A DNA stretch of 8,935 nucleotides from positions 1-8,935 of the forward strand of contig CAMDBK010000108.1 in NCBI GenBank assembly GCA_945889235.1, read 5' to 3'. The stretch is from Chitinophaga pinensis. GTDB taxonomy: Bacteria; Bacteroidota; Bacteroidia; SXHM01. Made by a program: the position numbers and the translations under genes. The notes under the pieces were generated by a model that was not told where the DNA came from, did not search any database, and was given only the letters and a program-made list of their open reading frames with translations. Below are positions 1 through 5,236 of the stretch, in pieces. How positions within the stretch are numbered: the first letter of the stretch is position 1; each line of letters begins with the position of its first letter.

Positions 1-1
1 T

Positions 2-88
2 AGGGTAAAAAACCATAGTATTGAAAAACTTCTTGTAAAACAGAACTTCACAGAATTCAAAATAGCTGAAAATGAAAATCTAAAATAG
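2..88 (+). CDS. possible 3' end of a gene entering from the left edge
   Basis: The second forward frame is open from the window edge to a TAG at 86-88, giving 28 residues that end in a mixed charged/hydrophobic stretch (IEKLLVKQNFTEFKIAENENLK is 22 residues; its core is EKLLVKQNFTEFK). The composition is protein-like, but an open run of this length can occur by chance in AT-rich DNA. No hairpin with a T-tract follows it. It competes with the idea that a minus-strand gene starts near position 16 under the promoter candidate at 145-174. Function is unknown and confidence is low. Confidence 0.2.
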   Translation, partial: RVKNHSIEKLLVKQNFTEFKIAENENLK

Positions 89-144
89 TAGAAATTTCCC
101 GATGTGAAGTGTTTTTAGTTTGTGCGTTTTTTGGTAAAGCAGCG

Positions 145-174
145 CAAATTTAGGATTTTCCTGCTTAAATCAAA
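145..174 (-). promoter_or_regulatory. candidate Bacteroidota promoter facing left
   Basis: Read on the minus strand there is TTTG (171-174), an 18-bp spacer, then TAAATTTG (145-152). The latter matches the Bacteroidota -7 consensus TAnnTTTG exactly, and the former the -33 TTTG/TTG element. The spacer contains a small palindrome, AGGA-AAA-TCCT, that could be an operator. Transcription would run leftwards out of the window. The only minus-strand ATG to its left is at 14-16, so the gene it would serve lies almost wholly outside. It sits just downstream of the lipoprotein gene's stop. Confidence 0.4.
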
Positions 175-200
175 CCAATATGTAAGTGCAATGCTAAGGT

Positions 201-1040
201 TTAGTTCACAAACGAACCCCTAACCTCGGCAGTTTTTTCAACTAGTTCTCTATATTGAGTTTCGTTAATCACAAAATCATCGTCCTTGGGAGTTGCCATT
301 TCACCTTTTTCCAAAATGGCTTTCAGGCTCTCAAATTGGGGAATGAGTGCAGCTACATTTTCATCGCTTTTAAACTCATTCATAGTGGAAAGCAATTTAC
401 CAAGTGTGATTTTTTGTTCAGCAACACGGGCTGCAATCTGGGGATTTATTTTTCCGTTGCTGCTGAGGCGGGTGGCAATATACATACACTCAACCCACGC
501 GCCCGAAACCATAAGAACCGATGTGCTCATGCGGTTATTATCTTTCAGAAATTTGTTTGCAACCTGATAAGCCTGTGTAATAATTCCGATGAGCGAATCG
601 CGATTTTCGACATTACTTTCCACCCGGTCGAACATGGTTTGGTCAAAGGCGCTTGATAAACCAATCTCATCTGAAAGTTTGCGGATGTTGTTGAAGTAGA
701 AATAGGTTTCCTGTGTTTGTTTGAAAAGGGTGGTGTAACCAACATCTGCGCTGTAAACCCCAATATTTATAGCTTTTTTAGCATTGGTAGTATATTTTGA
801 AATGTTCTTTACATCATTCAGCAGTTCCTTATTGTATTTTGCACCTTCGGCTTTTATGAGGATAGCGAGTTCAATTGGCGAAGGCATGTTATTCATCATG
901 GCTTCGGAATTGGTGAGGTCAACGGGAGCTTCCGCCACAAAAGGTTTTTCTTCGGTGTTTTCTTTTTTAGGTTCGTTGCTGCAGGCAGCAAGAAAAAGGG
1001 TGGAAATTAAAGCTGCAGAAATTATTTTGGTGATTTGCAT
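201..1040 (-). CDS. putative lipoprotein of unknown function (279 aa)
   Basis: The protein begins with a type II signal peptide: a lysine near the start, a hydrophobic stretch at residues ~6-16, and the lipobox L17-A18-A19-C20. It should therefore be lipidated on Cys20 and held in the inner or outer membrane, facing the periplasm or cell surface. The residues after Cys20 (SNEPKKENTEE) are a charged, flexible linker. The mature part (~50-279) looks mainly alpha-helical, with no transmembrane segment or catalytic motif I can recognise. A conserved-looking core follows the linker (SPIELAILIKAEGAKYNKELL, then NIGVYSADVGYTTLF). I recall similar uncharacterised Bacteroidota lipoproteins but cannot name a family. 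It lies 117 bp downstream of polA on the same strand, separated by a palindrome, so it may be transcribed separately. The ATG at 1038-1040 is the only start that keeps the signal peptide. No strong Shine-Dalgarno is present. It is clearly a gene; its function is unknown. Confidence 0.9.
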   Translation of the reverse strand: MQITKIISAALISTLFLAACSNEPKKENTEEKPFVAEAPVDLTNSEAMMNNMPSPIELAILIKAEGAKYNKELLNDVKNISKYTTNAKKAINIGVYSADVGYTTLFKQTQETYFYFNNIRKLSDEIGLSSAFDQTMFDRVESNVENRDSLIGIITQAYQVANKFLKDNNRMSTSVLMVSGAWVECMYIATRLSSNGKINPQIAARVAEQKITLGKLLSTMNEFKSDENVAALIPQFESLKAILEKGEMATPKDDDFVINETQYRELVEKTAEVRGSFVN

Positions 1041-1078
1041 GTGGTTGGTTTTTATGGTTCAAAGAAAAGGAATATTTC

Positions 1079-1150
1079 CGTCATTGCGAGGGTTTTTCAC
1101 CCGAAGCAATCTCCAACTAATGAGATTGCTTCGCTACGCTCGCAATGACG
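1079..1150. repeat. 72-bp two-tier palindromic repeat between polA and the lipoprotein gene
   Basis: The outer arms CGTCATTGCGAG (1079-1090) and its exact complement (1139-1150) are 12 bp long. The inner arms CGAAGCAATCTC (1102-1113) and its complement (1122-1133) are another 12 bp, around an 8-nt loop. The arms are separated by an asymmetric internal loop of 11 and 5 nt. It begins 7 bp after the polA stop codon. The core words resemble a dispersed extragenic palindrome I have seen in intergenic DNA of many unrelated bacteria. There is no T-tract on either strand, so it is not a classical terminator, although the folded RNA could protect the polA mRNA 3' end. No transposase gene or target duplication is visible. 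Confidence 0.85.
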
Positions 1151-1157
1151 TGATTGC

Positions 1158-4022
1158 TCAATGCGCCTCCAACCAGTTTTTACCTGTGTTCATATCCACT
1201 TCAATGGGCACTTTCATAGGAATGGCATTTACCATTCCTTCACGGATTAATGTTTTTAATACATCCACTTCATCTTTGTGCGCATCAAAAACCAATTCGT
1301 CATGCACTTGAAGAAGTAAACGTGATTTGAGTTTTTGTTTTTTTATTTCGTCATGAATGTTAATCATCGCAATTTTAATCATGTCGGCAGCGGAGCCCTG
1401 AATAGGAGCGTTGATGGCATTGCGTTCAGCACCTGAACGCACATTGGCATTGCTGTCGTTAATATCGCGCAAATATCTTCTGCGTCCCATGATGGTTTCC
1501 ACATAACCATGCTCACGGGCGAAGTTGATGTTCTTATCCATCAGTCCGCGCACGTTGGGATATTGTGCGAAATAATTTTCAATGATATCCTGTGCTTCTT
1601 TGCGAGGAATGTTCAGCGTTTGCGATAAACCAAAAGCGGTTTGTCCATAAGATATTCCGAAGTTCACAGCTTTTGCTTTTCTGCGCATTTCCTTATCCAC
1701 AGCTTCAAGCGGAACATTGAAAACTTTGGAAGCTGTTGCGGAGTGAATGTCTAAACCCTGACGAAAAGCTTCCATCATTCCCGGGTCTTCACTGAGTTCT
1801 GCAATGATGCGCAATTCAATCTGCGAATAGTCGGCAGAAAGAATAGTGAACTCATCATTGCGCGCAATAAAAGCTTTACGAACCTCGCGACCCTTCTCTG
1901 TTCTGATGGGAATGTTCTGAAGATTTGGTTTGTCCGAACTCAGTCTTCCTGTTGCCGCCACCACCTGATTGTAGGAAGTGTGAATTTTTCCTGTCTTTGG
2001 ATTCAGCATTGTCGGCAGCGGGTCAACATACGTGTTTTTGAGTTTCTGCAATTCGCGGAACACTAATATTTTTTCTACAATCGGATTAGCTGCTGCAAGT
2101 TTTTCCAAGATATCTTCACCAGTTGCATACTGACCTGTCTTGGTCTTTTTAACCTTGTCAGAAATCTTCATGTGGTCGAACAAAATCTTACCCAGCTGTT
2201 GTGGTGATGCAATGTTAAAAGTGGTTCCCGCCATTTGATAAATCTCGTCCTGTACTTTTAAAATCTCGTCCTTCAGTTCTATTGAGAACGATGCAAGCGC
2301 AGCAGTGTCAAGATTTATTCCTTCATTTTCCATGTCAGCCAAAACAGCAACCAGGGGCATCTCAATGTTGTCAAATACTTTATTGGTGCCGTCTTTTTGC
2401 AGCATGGGTTCAAAGACTTCGCGCAACTGCAATGTTACATCCGCATCTTCGCCTGCATACTCCACCAATTTCTCAACGGGAGCATCGCGCATGCTGAGTT
2501 GGTTTTTTCCCCGCCCGACCTTGTCATTCGGGCGGGCTTTTGCACCAATCAGCGTGGTAATGGAAACGGGTGAATAACCCAGATACGTTTCCGCCAGCAC
2601 ATCCATGTTGTGGCGCATGTCGGGCTGTATCAGGTAATGCGCAATCATGGTGTCGAACTTGTTGCCCAATACTTCAACGTCATAATTTCTCAGAACAGAG
2701 ATATCATATTTCATGTTCTGTCCCACTTTTTCTATCGCTTCGTTTTCAAGCAAAGACTTGAATTCAGTAATGACTTCTTTCGCCTCGGTTTGATTTTCGG
2801 GAATGGTAACGTAATACGCTTCGCCTTTTTTGCAGGAGAATGAAAGGCCAATAATCTCGGCTTCAAAAACATCAAGTCCTGTTGTTTCCGAGTCAAAACA
2901 AAAACATTTTTGTGAAGAAAGAAGTTGAATTAATTCTGCGCGTTTTTCTTTGCTATCTACTAGATGATACGTGTGCGGAACATCGGCAATGGTTTTAAAA
3001 ATCTCATGTGTCTGTTCGTTGTTTGTTGCTTCGGATGTTTCATCATCACCGCCAAACATATCAAACTGACCGGTTTCAACTTTAGTGGCAGCTATGGCTT
3101 TTTTCTCTTTCTTTTGTTCTGTTGCTTCTGAAGAAAGTTCTTCGCCTAACACCCTTTTCGCAATCTGACGAAACTCTAATTCAGTGAAAAGCTCTTTCAG
3201 TTTTTCCTTGTCCGGAGCTTCCATGATGAGTTTATCTTCCTCAAATTCCACAGGCGCATCCAATAAAATGGTGGCTAATCTTTTTGACAAAATTGCTTTG
3301 TCTTTATTGTTCATCACCTTGTCTTTCAGTGAGCCGGTCAGCTTCTCGGCATTCTCTAAAAGATTTTCAACGCTATGATATTCGGTGATTAATTTAATCG
3401 CAGTCTTTTCGCCCACACCGGGAATGCCGGGAATATTATCAGCCGTGTCGCCCATCAAACCGAGGATGTCAATCACCTGTTCAGGTCGTTGGATATTATA
3501 CTTCGCACAGATTTCTTTGGGACCAAGTATCTCAGCGGGATTACCAAACTTGGCGGGCTTATACATAAAGATATTATCGCTTACTAATTGCCCGTAATCT
3601 TTGTCGGGTGTCATCATATAGGTAACGTATCCGGCTTTCTCGGCTTTCTTGGCAAGCGTGCCGATTACATCATCGGCTTCATAACCATCACTGAATAAAA
3701 CGGGAATATTAAAACCTTCAATCAGCCGTTTTACATATGGAATGGCAACCACAATATCATCGGGCATGGCTTCGCGGTGGGCTTTGTAATCGGCAAACTC
3801 AATGTGGCGAGCGGTAGGAGCAGCGGTATCAAACACCACGGCAATGTGCGTGGGTTTTTCTTTCTGCAAAATTTCCAGCAACGTGTTTGTAAAACCAAAT
3901 ACTGCAGAAGTGTTCAACCCGGTTGAAGTTACGCGTTGGTTAGTGCCGAAAGCAAAATAGGCACGGTAAATAAGGGCAAAGGCATCAAGCAGGAATAATC
4001 GTTTATCGTTGTTGTCGGACAT
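1158..4022 (-). CDS. polA: DNA polymerase I
   Basis: This 954-aa family A polymerase fills gaps and removes RNA primers during Okazaki-fragment maturation and excision repair in the cytoplasm. The 5' nuclease domain (~1-290) shows LLDAFALIYRAYFAF, YKAHRE, EADD, TPDKDYGQL and the helix-hairpin-helix-like DNIPGIPGVGEKTA. The 3'-5' exonuclease looks active: D377/E379 in DSETTG, D440 in NMKYD, and Y522/D526 in YAGED. The polymerase domain has motif A (D731, DYSQIELR), the O-helix R780-K784-F788-Y792 pattern, and motif C (H907-D908-E909). The ATG at 4020-4022 is chosen because it starts directly before the nuclease domain. The frame continues 40 codons upstream, but those run through a direct repeat and into a terminator hairpin. 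Oddities are an extra segment at residues ~496-504 encoded by a palindrome, and QFDMF at 319-323. It ends with TGA right after the family-typical NW..AH. Confidence 0.98.
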   Translation of the reverse strand: MSDNNDKRLFLLDAFALIYRAYFAFGTNQRVTSTGLNTSAVFGFTNTLLEILQKEKPTHIAVVFDTAAPTARHIEFADYKAHREAMPDDIVVAIPYVKRLIEGFNIPVLFSDGYEADDVIGTLAKKAEKAGYVTYMMTPDKDYGQLVSDNIFMYKPAKFGNPAEILGPKEICAKYNIQRPEQVIDILGLMGDTADNIPGIPGVGEKTAIKLITEYHSVENLLENAEKLTGSLKDKVMNNKDKAILSKRLATILLDAPVEFEEDKLIMEAPDKEKLKELFTELEFRQIAKRVLGEELSSEATEQKKEKKAIAATKVETGQFDMFGGDDETSEATNNEQTHEIFKTIADVPHTYHLVDSKEKRAELIQLLSSQKCFCFDSETTGLDVFEAEIIGLSFSCKKGEAYYVTIPENQTEAKEVITEFKSLLENEAIEKVGQNMKYDISVLRNYDVEVLGNKFDTMIAHYLIQPDMRHNMDVLAETYLGYSPVSITTLIGAKARPNDKVGRGKNQLSMRDAPVEKLVEYAGEDADVTLQLREVFEPMLQKDGTNKVFDNIEMPLVAVLADMENEGINLDTAALASFSIELKDEILKVQDEIYQMAGTTFNIASPQQLGKILFDHMKISDKVKKTKTGQYATGEDILEKLAAANPIVEKILVFRELQKLKNTYVDPLPTMLNPKTGKIHTSYNQVVAATGRLSSDKPNLQNIPIRTEKGREVRKAFIARNDEFTILSADYSQIELRIIAELSEDPGMMEAFRQGLDIHSATASKVFNVPLEAVDKEMRRKAKAVNFGISYGQTAFGLSQTLNIPRKEAQDIIENYFAQYPNVRGLMDKNINFAREHGYVETIMGRRRYLRDINDSNANVRSGAERNAINAPIQGSAADMIKIAMINIHDEIKKQKLKSRLLLQVHDELVFDAHKDEVDVLKTLIREGMVNAIPMKVPIEVDMNTGKNWLEAH
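2510..2536. repeat. 27-bp palindrome inside polA, encoding an apparent 9-residue insertion
   Basis: The arms CCCGCCCGA (2510-2518) and TCGGGCGGG (2528-2536) are perfectly complementary and flank a 9-nt centre, so the element is 9+9+9 = 27 bp. In polA it covers residues 496-504 (ARPNDKVGR), which sit between LIGAK and GKNQLSMRD. PolA homologues, including E. coli (AGKGKNQL), normally run directly from the first to the second. The extra DNA equals nine codons and keeps the frame. Its GC content is far above that of the flanking DNA. The comparison with the family is from memory, not from an alignment. Confidence 0.75.
3054..3068 (-). other. possible sliding-clamp-binding motif in the PolA linker
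   Basis: Codons 319-323 of polA read QFDMF, preceded by TG and followed by GGDDE. This resembles the bacterial beta-clamp-binding pentapeptide QL(S/D)LF. It lies in the low-complexity charged linker (~290-340) between the 5' nuclease and the exonuclease domains, where a short linear motif would be exposed. The match is by pattern only. Confidence 0.4.
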
Positions 4023-4041
4023 CAGTAAAAATTTGTGAACG

Positions 4042-4062
4042 GGTAAAAATAGATTTTTTACC
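4042..4062. promoter_or_regulatory. AT-rich inverted repeat in the polA leader
   Basis: GGTAAAAA (4042-4049) and TTTTTACC (4055-4062) form 8-bp arms around a 5-nt centre, 19 bp upstream of the polA ATG. Read on the minus strand the right half contains TATTTTTA, a weak relative of TAnnTTTG. A TTTG lies 21 bp upstream of it. It may be part of the polA promoter or an operator, but the match is poor. Confidence 0.3.
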
Positions 4063-4098
4063 GCAAAGGGCGCAAAGGTTGCGCAAAGTGTCACAAAG
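4062..4098. repeat. CGCAAAG short repeats with ~10-bp period upstream of polA
   Basis: CGCAAAG occurs at 4062-4068, 4071-4077 and 4082-4088, and the variant CACAAAG at 4092-4098. The starts are 9, 11 and 10 bp apart, close to one helical turn. On the minus strand these read CTTTGCG. The array fills most of the gap between the hairpin at 4099-4132 and the polA leader. It could be a degenerate dispersed intergenic repeat or a cluster of protein-binding sites. Nothing in the sequence decides between these. Confidence 0.55.
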
Positions 4099-4132
4099 AA
4101 AAAAAGGACGGAGCATAAAGCTCCGTCCTTTT
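4099..4132 (-). terminator. intrinsic terminator of the truncated T9SS-tail gene
   Basis: A perfect 13-bp stem (4102-4114 with 4120-4132, core GGACGGAGC) encloses a 5-nt loop. On the minus strand the right arm is followed by seven T residues (A-tract 4099-4105), the form of an intrinsic terminator. It sits 22 bp after the stop codon of the relic at 4155-4255 and upstream of polA. It would separate polA transcription from anything arriving from the right. On the plus strand the T-tract is only four bases and then broken. Confidence 0.8.
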
Positions 4133-4154
4133 CTGTAATCAAAACTAATTCCTT

Positions 4155-4255
4155 TTACTTCTTTATCACCATCCTCAGCATCGTTTCGTTTTCTGAACGC
4201 ACGGTAATAAAGTAAATCCCTTCTGCAAAAGCAGACAAGTCATACACCTGTTTGA
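4155..4255 (-). pseudogene. orphaned 3' end of a T9SS-sorted protein gene
   Basis: In the minus strand this encodes QVYDLSAFAEGIYF, then ITVRSENETMLRMVIKK and TAA, which is the last third of a T9SS type A sorting domain. Positions 4141-4255 align without gaps to 5733-5847, the end of the adhesin gene in this window, with 8 differences in 115 bp (93%). The similarity includes 14 bp past the stop codon, and both copies are followed by a hairpin. Homology stops exactly at 4255, where a 49-bp direct repeat begins. Upstream in frame there is no secretion or repeat domain, only ~33 unrelated codons reaching an ATG at 4353-4355 that overlaps the antitoxin start. No functional product is expected. 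It is best read as what remains of a second gene, or of a partial duplication of the adhesin's 3' end. Confidence 0.85.
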
Positions 4256-4303
4256 TGCAAAAGGCGTCTTGATAAAAACGGAGAAGGTGGTGAAGGAGTA
4301 AAA
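4255..4303 (+). repeat. 49-bp direct repeat, copy 1 (upstream of the toxin-antitoxin operon)
   Basis: It is identical to 4916-4964 at 47 of 49 positions (differences at the 13th and 18th bases), without gaps. It is purine-rich on the plus strand. One plus-strand frame reads AKGVLIKTEKVVKE and stop, as if it were the 3' end of a coding sequence. Its left edge coincides with the break in the T9SS-tail relic, and the antitoxin ATG lies 52 bp after its right edge. I cannot assign it to a known element. Confidence 0.9.
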
Positions 4304-4320
4304 TAAATTTTTTATAAAAA

Positions 4321-4336
4321 GCTGTATCTTTACAGC
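4321..4336 (+). promoter_or_regulatory. promoter -7 element within a palindromic operator of the antitoxin-toxin operon
   Basis: GCTGTA-TCTT-TACAGC is a perfect 6-bp inverted repeat. It encloses TATCTTTA (4325-4332), which matches the Bacteroidota -7 consensus TAnnTTTG at all but the last base and lies 22 bp before the antitoxin ATG. A dyad on top of the -7 element is the usual arrangement for autorepression by an antitoxin or antitoxin-toxin complex. No convincing -33 TTG is present; the upstream DNA is a run of T and A. Confidence 0.6.
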
Positions 4337-4354
4337 AACAAAAAATAATCAACA

Positions 4355-4606
4355 ATGAGAACCATCACATTCACCTCGGGCTCAAAAACAAAAATAGAGT
4401 TGCTTTCGCGTGTTGCGAAAGAGATGGGTATTGAACAGTTTAAGGAAACTGAACTGAGTGATGAAGAAATGGCACTGCCGGGTAAAAAACCGAGTATGCA
4501 AAAACTCGAAAAGTGGTTAGCGAAAAATGACGGTGAAGAATATGAAGTGGGTGAAGCATTTGACTATGTAAAAAAACAACTGCGTTTGTTAAGGAAAAAA
4601 CAATGA
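4355..4606 (+). CDS. antitoxin of a RelE/ParE-type toxin-antitoxin pair (83 aa)
   Basis: This small charged protein precedes a RelE/ParE-like toxin gene, and its stop overlaps the toxin start in ATGA, the usual translational coupling of type II pairs. Residues 1-10 (MRTITFTSGS) could form a short beta strand and ~11-26 (SKTKIELLSRVAKEMGIE in part) a helix. The centre (~30-45) is acidic, with a proline-glycine break. The basic C-terminal helix (~65-83) ends LRLLRKKQ. In this family type the N-terminal part usually gives dimerisation or DNA binding and the C-terminal part wraps the toxin, but I cannot assign the fold class from sequence alone. A palindrome over the promoter at 4321-4336 is a likely autoregulatory site. 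The gene appears intact although its partner is not. The role is inferred mainly from context. Confidence 0.8.
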   Translation: MRTITFTSGSKTKIELLSRVAKEMGIEQFKETELSDEEMALPGKKPSMQKLEKWLAKNDGEEYEVGEAFDYVKKQLRLLRKKQ

Positions 4607-4887
4607 AGGTTGTTATCCGCAAGCGCGCGTTAAATGCCATTCTAAGTACTGCCATATATGTTGAAAGTCTGAACACACAAGGCAGCGGTGACAGATGGGC
4701 TGATAAGTTGAAAGCGGTTATTATCTCACTGGCAAGGTCAAAAGCAAAATTTGCAATTTGCAAAAATCAATCTCTTGCAAAATATAAGTTACGGTGCTAC
4801 TCCTACAAAGATTGGATTATTGCCTTCTGACTATCAGAAAATAAATTTGAAGTGTGCCGATTTATTCATGGTTCAATGCTCCATTAA
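4603..4887 (+). pseudogene. RelE/ParE-family toxin interrupted by an in-frame TGA
   Basis: The open frame encodes 75 residues (4603-4827) and stops at TGA 4828-4830, directly after YKDWIIAF. In the same frame 18 further codons run to TAA 4885-4887 and encode LSENKFEVCRFIHGSMLH. Family members typically continue from a DWIIAF-like strand into a final strand and end in a ..R.IHGS.L motif, so the piece beyond the TGA is the missing C-terminus of a ~94-aa toxin. A single CGA-to-TGA change (Arg) would explain it. RelE-type toxins cleave mRNA and ParE-type toxins poison gyrase; I cannot say which applies. The last strand usually carries residues needed for activity, so the 75-aa product is probably inactive. 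An AAGGA stands 7 nt before the ATG, and the start overlaps the antitoxin stop by 4 bp. A sequencing error is the main alternative. Confidence 0.82.
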
Positions 4888-4915
4888 TTTTCCGGCTGAT
4901 TGCTGCAATTATTTA

Positions 4916-4964
4916 ATGCAAAAGGCGGCTTGGTAAAAACGGAGAAGGTGGTGAAGGAGTAAAA
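4916..4964 (+). repeat. 49-bp direct repeat, copy 2 (upstream of the nucleotidyltransferase operon)
   Basis: This is the second copy of the 4255-4303 sequence, 47/49 identical, in the same orientation and 661 bp further on. It starts 28 bp after the TAA that ended the ancestral toxin, and the 65-aa gene begins 74 bp after it. One frame reads LLQLFNAKGGLVKTEKVVKE and stop from 4900, so it could be a fragment of a gene end. A short tandem pair AGTAGGG (4969-4982) follows. Confidence 0.9.
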
Positions 4965-5005
4965 CGAAAGTAGGGAGTAGGGAATAAGCAGTAAAAGAAA
5001 ATTTG

Positions 5006-5013
5006 TAAATTTG
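5006..5013 (+). promoter_or_regulatory. -7 promoter element of the 65-aa/nucleotidyltransferase operon
   Basis: TAAATTTG matches the Bacteroidota consensus TAnnTTTG exactly and lies 25 bp before the ATG at 5039, giving a leader of about 20 nt. No TTG is found at the expected -33 spacing. Because TAAATTTG can arise by chance in AT-rich DNA, the position relative to the gene is the main support. Confidence 0.45.
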
Positions 5014-5038
5014 TTTTTAAATAAAGAAACAGAAAAGC

Positions 5039-5236
5039 ATGTATCGTTTAGACAGAAGTGCATTTAAAATTCAAACTTTTCAGGAGGCGGATAATTCTAC
5101 AGCTTACTGGTTGAAGAAAACGATAGAGGAAAGATGGAAGGCCGCATGGTTTCTTACCTGTGCCGCATACGGCATTGATTATAAAAATCAACCCCGCATG
5201 GACAGACAACTTTTCTCGATGCGTAAAAATGGGTAA
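5039..5236 (+). CDS. small protein paired with a nucleotidyltransferase (65 aa)
   Basis: The protein starts MYRLDRSAFKIQTFQEADN and has a tryptophan-rich helical middle (AYWLKKTIEERWKAAWFL, residues ~22-39), then an AAYGID turn and a basic end with an RMDRQLFSMRKNG tail. Its stop overlaps the start of the nucleotidyltransferase by 8 bp, so the two are translationally coupled. I recall small proteins of this pattern (LDRTAFKIQT..EAD..YW....P.ER..AA) encoded beside nucleotidyltransferase genes in other bacteria, but I know of no established function. It has no signal peptide or membrane segment. By position it could be an antitoxin or substrate-guiding partner of the enzyme; this is inference. 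The ATG at 5039 is the first in frame and lies 25 bp after a -7-like element. The gene is real with good likelihood. Confidence 0.72.
   Translation: MYRLDRSAFKIQTFQEADNSTAYWLKKTIEERWKAAWFLTCAAYGIDYKNQPRMDRQLFSMRKNG

Noticed and set aside
2510..2536. The polA palindrome as an intrinsic terminator.
   Set aside because: In the direction of polA transcription the stem is followed by A residues rather than a T-tract, and it lies in coding sequence.
4023..4142. A 40-residue N-terminal extension of DNA polymerase I (start near 4142).
   Set aside because: The extension would be read through a repeat array and a terminator hairpin, and the conserved 5' nuclease domain starts right after the ATG at 4020-4022.
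4255..4303. The repeat-encoded AKGVLIKTEKVVKE as the compressed remains of another T9SS tail.
   Set aside because: The likeness to ends such as ..VKKVVKE is suggestive, but 14 residues are too few and the strand-defining positions are missing; kept only as a possibility.
4155..4355. A 66-aa minus-strand protein starting at the ATG at 4353-4355.
   Set aside because: Only its last 31 residues have homology (a T9SS tail); the rest is the complement of the 49-bp repeat and the antitoxin promoter, and a T9SS tail without signal peptide or cargo makes no sense.
4828..4830. UGA recoded as tryptophan in this organism.
   Set aside because: polA and the antitoxin both end naturally at TGA, and no other gene here has in-frame TGA, so standard decoding fits and a nonsense change in the toxin is simpler.
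4255..4964. The 49-bp repeats as ends of an insertion sequence or as integron attC sites.
   Set aside because: They are direct rather than inverted, no transposase lies between them, and no attC-type core or paired inverted boxes can be seen.
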